64,000 bases of DNA from JABCPE02 sp963530295. Lineage in GTDB: Bacteria > Bacteroidota > Bacteroidia > Flavobacteriales > Weeksellaceae. Position numbers and translations under genes: made by a program. Shown here one piece after another: positions 59,030 through 64,000 of the stretch. The stretch's first letter is position 1. Each line of letters opens with the position of its first letter. The stretch is from positions 1-64,000 of the forward strand of contig CAUSCF010000003.1 in NCBI GenBank assembly GCA_963530295.1, written 5' to 3'. The notes beneath the pieces are model-generated. The model saw nothing but the letters and a program-made list of their open reading frames with translations. It had not been told where the DNA came from and ran no database searches.

Positions 59030-59767
59030 ATGAAAGTCATCATTATAGAAGATGAAAAACCAGCTGCGAGACAGCTCCAGAGAATGCTTTCGCAGTTTCC
59101 TGATTTAGAAATCGCAGCGGTCATCCACTCGGTGGAGGAAGGCGTAGAATGGTTCAAAACGCATGAGCATCCACAGCTTATTTTTTCTGACATTGTCCTT
59201 GGCGATGGACTTTCTTTTGATATTTTTGAGCAAATTCCCACTCAAAGTTTCATCATTTATACGACGGCTTTTGACCAATATACGCTACGGGCTTTCAAAC
59301 TAAATTCAATTGATTACTTACTGAAACCCATCATATTAGAAGATTTAACTAAAGCGATTGATAAATTTAAAAATTTTCTTCTAAAGGAGCAGTTTTATAA
59401 CAATCTGAATTTCAAGGAACTTATCCAAAAAGAAAAACCTTCCCTGAAACGAGTTTTGGTCAAAATTGGGTATAATTTAAAGATAATCCCTGTGGAAGAA
59501 ATTTCCTGCTTCTACACCGAAAACAAGATTGTCTACGCTCAGACTTCTGAAAGAGCTTTCCCGACGGATTTTAATTTAGAAGAGCTGGAAAGCGTTTTGG
59601 ATTCTTCATCGTTTTTTCGCGGAAATAGGCAGTTTATTATTAACATTGATTACATCAAAAATATCCACACTTCGCCGAATTATAAAGTGGAACTCCGTTT
59701 CCAGCCAAAGGAAGAAATCAGTATCAGCCGAGAGCGAGTGAAGGATTTTAAAAACTGGTTGAATTAA
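59030..59767 (+). CDS. LytTR-family response regulator
   Basis: Response regulator of 245 residues. The receiver domain has acidic pocket EDE (7-9), phospho-acceptor Asp54 in IFSDIVLGDG and the conserved Lys in LKPI. A LytTR DNA-binding domain fills the C-terminal 100 residues (LVKIGYNLKIIPVEEISCFYTEN; FRGNRQFIINIDYIKNI). It is the partner of the LytS-type kinase upstream. Likely targets include the receptor gene just downstream. Confidence 0.95.
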   Translation: MKVIIIEDEKPAARQLQRMLSQFPDLEIAAVIHSVEEGVEWFKTHEHPQLIFSDIVLGDGLSFDIFEQIPTQSFIIYTTAFDQYTLRAFKLNSIDYLLKPIILEDLTKAIDKFKNFLLKEQFYNNLNFKELIQKEKPSLKRVLVKIGYNLKIIPVEEISCFYTENKIVYAQTSERAFPTDFNLEELESVLDSSSFFRGNRQFIINIDYIKNIHTSPNYKVELRFQPKEEISISRERVKDFKNWLN

Positions 59768-59846
59768 ATTACATTAAACATTATAAATCAAATCTTTACT
59801 ATTTTAATTTAGTCGCTATTACATTTTAATTTTAATTTTTTATATG

Positions 59847-59854
59847 TATTTTTG
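59847..59854 (+). promoter_or_regulatory. -7 element (TATTTTTG) of the outer-membrane receptor gene
   Basis: Match to TAnnTTTG, 19 bases before the ATG at 59874. Confidence 0.5.
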
Positions 59855-59873
59855 AGTCAAAAAAACAAACCCT

Positions 59874-61955
59874 ATGAACAAGAGAACACTTCACGCCTTG
59901 GCTTTCCTTGCATCTTTGCAAGGTTTTTGTCAAGAAAACACGGCGAAAGACAGCATTTCTAATGTCAAAGAAATCCAAGAAGTCATCATAAAATCTCAGA
60001 AAAGAAAAGTATTTTCTGACCATGTTTCTTATTCTTTTGATGAAAAAGCAATAGAGTCTGCACGGTACGCAAAAGACTTGGTGGTAAGTGTTCCTCAGCT
60101 ACAATTAGACCCTGTTTCTAATAATGTGAGCAGTATCCGCGGCGGGAAAATTCTTATCCTTATCAATGGGAGAGAATCTACCAATCTGCAGCTTCAAGGG
60201 ATAAAACCCGAAGCCGTTGTCAGAATTGATTATTATGATATTCCGCCTACAAGATGGGCAAACAAGGCAGATTTGGTGGTTAATGTCATTACGAGAAATC
60301 CAGAAAACGGCTACACAGGAGGAGCCAGCGTACAAAATGCCACTCTTACTGGGTTTGTGAATGGTTCTGCGTATTTCACCTACACGAGAGGCAGAAATAC
60401 TTTTGGACTGGATTACAATCTGGGCTTCAGAGACTATGATAACCGAAACTATCACAGCACTTACGAATATCTTTTGAATGGTCAGAAATATCGTTCTGAT
60501 GAATTTCAAACGGATCATTTCGGATACACAATCCAAGAAATTTCTGCAACATATTCAAATTCAAAGGAAAACAACTATGCTTTTCAAGCTAAATTAAACT
60601 TGAATATGAACCATTATTTTTCGAGGGCAAATGGAGAAAGTGAATTTATCCAAGGAGCGCTCACTACACAAAACTCAACTATAAACTCTGATAATGAGAA
60701 ATATATCAATCCCGTTTTAGACCTTTACTTTAATAAAAATATTGGCAAAAAAGATGAAATTGCCCTAAATGTAATTGGTTCTTTTTTCCGAACCCAAAAA
60801 TCCAAACTGTCCAAAGAATGGGTAACAAACACTGGCGCGAGTATCTTTGAAAACGACATGAACCTCAGCAACAGGCAATTTAACTCCGTTGTAGAACTTG
60901 CTCACATTCATAAGTTTAAGATAGGTAAGTTAAACTCTGGGTATAGATTTAGCAATGAGAATATTTCTAATAACTTGACCAACCTTGCAGGGCATTCTGA
61001 ATATCAAGTAAATTATTTCGAGCAATATTTCTACACTGAATTTTCTGGAAAAATAAAAAAACTGATGTATCGTCTGGGCGCTGGGCTTACCAATATCAAT
61101 AATAAATCCCAATACGAAAGAACAAACGAATGGTCTTTCACTCCCAATCTGATTTTAGGGTATCAATTATCAAAAAGCCAATCGTTACAATTGATAAGCT
61201 CTTATAAACCCTCCACTCCCAGCGGTTCTCAGCTGAGCAGTAATATCGTGCAGCTCTTTCCCAATATAGTAAAACAGGGAAATCCATACCTAAAACCAGA
61301 ATATCTGTGGAAAAACCAACTGAAATACTCATTCAACAATAAGTATTTTGACTTTAACATCATTGCTTTTTATAATAACACCCAAAGCGCAATTACAGAG
61401 TATTACTCATTTGACATCCCTACAAATCGATATGTCCTAAGCTATGAAAACGCAGATCACTACACCAAAGGAGGCGCTCAGTTTGTAGGCGTTATCAAAC
61501 CTTTTGGGAATAATTACCTGAGAATAACCACTCAGCTGGCTCCTATTTGGGAAAAAATCAGAATAAAAAATATAGAAATTAAGAATTCGTACCTGAGCAA
61601 CAGACTTACGCTGGTTTCTCAGTACAAAAATTTCACGCTTCAATATCAGTTTAATATTCCTGTGTTTTCGCTGGATGGTGCGTTTTTGTATACTAATGAA
61701 AATCAGAACCATCTATTTTTACAATACAAAAAGAATGGCTGGACTTTCACATCAGGAATGTATTGGATAGGCGTCCCTTCTGAATACAAATCAAAAAGTT
61801 ATAGTAAAAGTTTAGTTGAATTCACAAATCATACTAAAATTCAAAATAATAAGAATATGCTCATTTTTGGAGTTGCTTATGATTTCTCCAAAGGAAAAAA
61901 CAATGAAATTGATAAAAAATTAGAGAATAGCGGAGGCAGTGCTGTTAATTTTTAA
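59874..61955 (+). CDS. TonB-dependent receptor-like outer-membrane protein
   Basis: The 693-residue protein has a signal peptide (about 20 residues, GFCQ), a TonB-box-like start (EIQEVIIKSQKRK), a plug domain (VSVPQLQLDPVSNNVSSIRGGKILILINGR) and a long beta-barrel ending with a possible last strand before a charged tail. It lacks the N-terminal CarboxypepD-like domain of SusC proteins. It is closest in outline to the outer-membrane beta-barrel receptors of Bacteroidota with a reduced plug. Cargo unknown. Confidence 0.85.
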   Translation: MNKRTLHALAFLASLQGFCQENTAKDSISNVKEIQEVIIKSQKRKVFSDHVSYSFDEKAIESARYAKDLVVSVPQLQLDPVSNNVSSIRGGKILILINGRESTNLQLQGIKPEAVVRIDYYDIPPTRWANKADLVVNVITRNPENGYTGGASVQNATLTGFVNGSAYFTYTRGRNTFGLDYNLGFRDYDNRNYHSTYEYLLNGQKYRSDEFQTDHFGYTIQEISATYSNSKENNYAFQAKLNLNMNHYFSRANGESEFIQGALTTQNSTINSDNEKYINPVLDLYFNKNIGKKDEIALNVIGSFFRTQKSKLSKEWVTNTGASIFENDMNLSNRQFNSVVELAHIHKFKIGKLNSGYRFSNENISNNLTNLAGHSEYQVNYFEQYFYTEFSGKIKKLMYRLGAGLTNINNKSQYERTNEWSFTPNLILGYQLSKSQSLQLISSYKPSTPSGSQLSSNIVQLFPNIVKQGNPYLKPEYLWKNQLKYSFNNKYFDFNIIAFYNNTQSAITEYYSFDIPTNRYVLSYENADHYTKGGAQFVGVIKPFGNNYLRITTQLAPIWEKIRIKNIEIKNSYLSNRLTLVSQYKNFTLQYQFNIPVFSLDGAFLYTNENQNHLFLQYKKNGWTFTSGMYWIGVPSEYKSKSYSKSLVEFTNHTKIQNNKNMLIFGVAYDFSKGKNNEIDKKLENSGGSAVNF

Positions 61956-61967
61956 ATCTCATCAATA

Positions 61968-61997
61968 AAAAAAGACACCAAAAATGGTGTCTTTTTT
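61968..61997. terminator. Bidirectional terminator, receptor / clpC
   Basis: Stem AAAAAAGACACCA / TGGTGTCTTTTTT with an AAAA loop, T-runs on both strands. Confidence 0.85.
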
Positions 61998-62011
61998 ATT
62001 TTTGTTTTAAA

Positions 62012-64000
62012 CTATATTTTTGATTTTACTCTTCCGATGAGGGAGTCTTTATTTTCATTCACTTCCAAAATCACCGTATCTCCTTCCTGCATTTCTTTGT
62101 TCACCAGCATCTCGGCAAGGATATCTTCTATGTATTTTTGGATAGCTCTTTTCAGTGGTCTCGCTCCGAAATCTTTATCCCAGCCTTTCTCTACGATGAA
62201 TTCTTTGGCCTCATCTGTAAGCTCCACTTTATAATTCAGTTTTTCTAAACGAGAATATAGTTTACCAAGCTCCAAATCTATTATTCTGTGGATATCTTCT
62301 TTTTGTAAAGCATTAAAGAAAATAATATCATCTATTCTATTAAGAAACTCTGGTGCAAAGGCTCTTTTCAGGGCGTTTTCTATGGTGCTTCTTGCTCTGG
62401 CATCAGAAGTGGATTTTTTCGCTGCTGTTCCAAAACCTACTCCATCTCCGAAATCCTTCAAATCTCTTGAACCAATATTAGAAGTCAAGATAATGACTGT
62501 ATTTCGGAAATCTACTTTTCTACCCAAAGAATCCGTCACGAAACCTTCATCCAAAATTTGTAATAAAATATTGAATACATCTGGATGCGCTTTTTCTATT
62601 TCATCCAAAAGAACCACCGCATAAGGTTTTCTCCTCACTGCCTCTGTAAGCTGTCCGCCTTCTTCATAGCCCACATACCCTGGAGGCGCTCCTACCAATC
62701 TAGACACCGCGAATTTCTCCATATATTCGCTCATATCTATTCGGATAAGGGCATCATCAGAGTCAAACAACTCACGAGCCATCACTTTTGCAAGTTCGGT
62801 TTTTCCTACTCCTGTGCTTCCCAAGAAAATAAATGTTCCTATTGGTTTTTTAGGGTCTTTCAGACCTGCTCTGTTTCTTTGGATAGCCCGAACAACTTTT
62901 TTAACAGCTTCTTCCTGCCCGATAACTTTTCCATTGAGCACATTGTCCATTTGTGCCAATTTGTCCAATTCGTTTTTACCCACTTTTGTCACAGGAACAC
63001 CGCTCATCATAGAAACCACCTCGGCTACATTTTCTTCCGTAACGATTTGTTTTCGCTCCTTGATTTCGTTATCCCATTCCTGCTGTGCAAGGTTTAGCTC
63101 TATCATCAGGCGTTCTTCCTCTTCTTTGTATTTTCTCGCTTCCAAGTAATCTTGGGCTTTTACGGCTTTTTGTTTAAGCTCCTTAACTTCCTCTATTTGT
63201 TGTTCATACGAGGTAATTGCCGTAGGAACTTTCATATTTTTGATATAAACACGAGAACCCGCCTCATCCATCGCATCGAGAGCTTTGTCGGGAAGGAATC
63301 TGTCTGTGATATACCTTGTAGTAAGGTTTACACAAGCTCTGATCGCCTCATCTGTATAAGTTACATTATGATGCTCTTCGTATTTTTCTTTTACTTGATT
63401 TAGTATTTGGATAGTCTCTTCCACGCTGGTAGGCTCTACCATCACTTTTTGGAAACGACGCTCCAGCGCTCCGTCTTTCTCTATATACTGGCGGTATTCA
63501 TCCAAAGTCGTTGCCCCAATGCATTGGATTTCGCCTCGCGCCAAAGCAGGTTTGAAAATATTAGAAGCATCCAAACTTCCTGTAGAACTTCCCGCCCCTA
63601 CTATGGTGTGCAATTCATCTATAAATAAAATGACATCTCTGTTTTTTTCCAGCTCGGTCATTATGGCTTTCATTCGCTCCTCAAACTGCCCACGATATTT
63701 AGTTCCCGCAACCAAACTCGCCAAATCAAGCGTTATCACTCGTTTGTTATAAAGAACTCGCGAAACTTTTTTCTGATGAATTCTCAGCGCCAAACCTTCT
63801 GCGATTGCAGATTTACCAACCCCAGGCTCACCGATGAGCAGTGGATTGTTTTTCTTTCTTCGACTGAGAATCTGGGACACCCTTTCGATTTCGTTTTCAC
63901 GACCAATCACAGGATCTAATTTCCCTTCTTTTGCCATCGTTGTCAAATCCCTTCCGAAATTATCCAGCGTAGGTGTTTTGCTTTTTCCTGTCCCGATATT
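62012..64000 (-). CDS. clpC: ATP-dependent Clp protease ATP-binding subunit ClpC (N-terminus outside window)
   Basis: AAA+ unfoldase that feeds substrates to ClpP. 662 C-terminal residues are present; the frame runs on past the window edge, so the apparent TTG at 63946 is not the start. NBD1 has Walker A GEPGVGKSA, the short ClpC-type middle region with a UVR-like motif (AVKAQDYLEARKYKEEEERLM) is clear, and NBD2 has Walker A GSTGVGKTE. The short middle domain sets it apart from the ClpB gene in the same window. Aat, also here, makes its N-degron substrates. Confidence 0.95.
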   Translation of the reverse strand, partial: NIGTGKSKTPTLDNFGRDLTTMAKEGKLDPVIGRENEIERVSQILSRRKKNNPLLIGEPGVGKSAIAEGLALRIHQKKVSRVLYNKRVITLDLASLVAGTKYRGQFEERMKAIMTELEKNRDVILFIDELHTIVGAGSSTGSLDASNIFKPALARGEIQCIGATTLDEYRQYIEKDGALERRFQKVMVEPTSVEETIQILNQVKEKYEEHHNVTYTDEAIRACVNLTTRYITDRFLPDKALDAMDEAGSRVYIKNMKVPTAITSYEQQIEEVKELKQKAVKAQDYLEARKYKEEEERLMIELNLAQQEWDNEIKERKQIVTEENVAEVVSMMSGVPVTKVGKNELDKLAQMDNVLNGKVIGQEEAVKKVVRAIQRNRAGLKDPKKPIGTFIFLGSTGVGKTELAKVMARELFDSDDALIRIDMSEYMEKFAVSRLVGAPPGYVGYEEGGQLTEAVRRKPYAVVLLDEIEKAHPDVFNILLQILDEGFVTDSLGRKVDFRNTVIILTSNIGSRDLKDFGDGVGFGTAAKKSTSDARARSTIENALKRAFAPEFLNRIDDIIFFNALQKEDIHRIIDLELGKLYSRLEKLNYKVELTDEAKEFIVEKGWDKDFGARPLKRAIQKYIEDILAEMLVNKEMQEGDTVILEVNENKDSLIGRVKSKI

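Noticed and set aside
22951..64000. Similarity between clpB and the clpC fragment as a possible duplication
   Set aside because: They are distinct Clp families with different middle domains; both are normal in this lineage.
1..64000. CRISPR array, prophage, toxin-antitoxin or restriction system
   Set aside because: No repeat-spacer pattern, phage structural gene, toxin pair or methylase/nuclease pair was seen; the methyltransferases here are rRNA, tRNA or small-molecule types.

Overview
The window looks like chromosomal DNA of a Bacteroidota species, class Flavobacteriia, most likely the Chryseobacterium/Elizabethkingia/Riemerella/Bergeyella group (Weeksellaceae). The evidence is the A+T-rich sequence, A-rich leaders without Shine-Dalgarno motifs, many promoters of the Bacteroidota type (TTG about 17-20 bases before TAnnTTTG), lineage-typical families (IPExxxVDY, DUF3127, FtsE-type ATPase, GH3, S9 peptidases, flavobacterial prolyl endopeptidase) and lineage-typical gene order (acpP-fabF-rnc-IPExxxVDY-pyk). 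No species name can be given from sequence alone.

Layout. 1-9860 (minus): division and cell-wall (dcw) operon, transcribed rsmH, ftsL-like, ftsI, a broken STM3941-like gene, murE, mraY, an unknown gene, murD, ftsW, murG (cut by the window edge). mraZ is absent from its head. 10059-12391 (plus): alpha/beta hydrolase, then yihA chained by ATGA overlaps to three small unknown genes. 12406-15423: nth, glycosyltransferase and tRNA-modification operon (minus), nikR (plus), a Spy-like periplasmic protein (minus). 15570-19366: secreted dipeptidyl peptidase IV plus a POT peptide transporter. 19386-28263 (minus): EamA transporter, gpsA, two lipoproteins, clpB, uvrC, CPBP protease. 28369-30945 (plus): pncB, then an ECF sigma factor with a membrane partner. 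31071-35566 (minus): alanine symporter, a metal/cofactor binding lipoprotein with a methyltransferase, and a solitary tsf. 35630-42125: a secreted unknown, accA, gltX, an FtsE-like ATPase, mtaB, a SIMPL protein. 42243-45776 (plus): outer-membrane barrel, HerA/DUF853 ATPase, DnaQ-type exonuclease fusion. 45766-47241: aat, DUF3127 and a Leu-Gly-Leu tRNA cluster. 47419-52027 (minus): acpP-fabF-rnc-IPExxxVDY-pyk-bacilliredoxin. 52132-55276 (minus): GH3-DUF5071-MFS operon. 55355-61955 (plus): prolyl endopeptidase, a LytS/LytTR two-component pair and a TonB-receptor-like protein. 62012-64000 (minus): clpC, cut by the window edge.

How the genes work together. The dcw operon makes UDP-MurNAc-pentapeptide, lipid I and lipid II and builds the septum; the DNPR motif of MurE points to meso-diaminopimelate. 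DPP IV and the POT transporter form a compact release-and-uptake unit for peptides, and the prolyl endopeptidase adds to the same protein-degrading lifestyle. acpP, fabF and accA serve fatty-acid synthesis. ClpB, ClpC, Aat and bacilliredoxin serve protein quality control and redox repair.

I found no CRISPR array, insertion sequence, prophage, rRNA operon or known defence system. The best second looks are the dcw gene carrying two in-frame TAA codons, an endonuclease III with no cysteines at all, the GH3-DUF5071-MFS operon, the DUF3127 protein with an SSB-like acidic tail, the orphan binding-protein/methyltransferase pair, and two genes whose promoter lies only 4 bases before the start codon. 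None of these is proven to be a new system.
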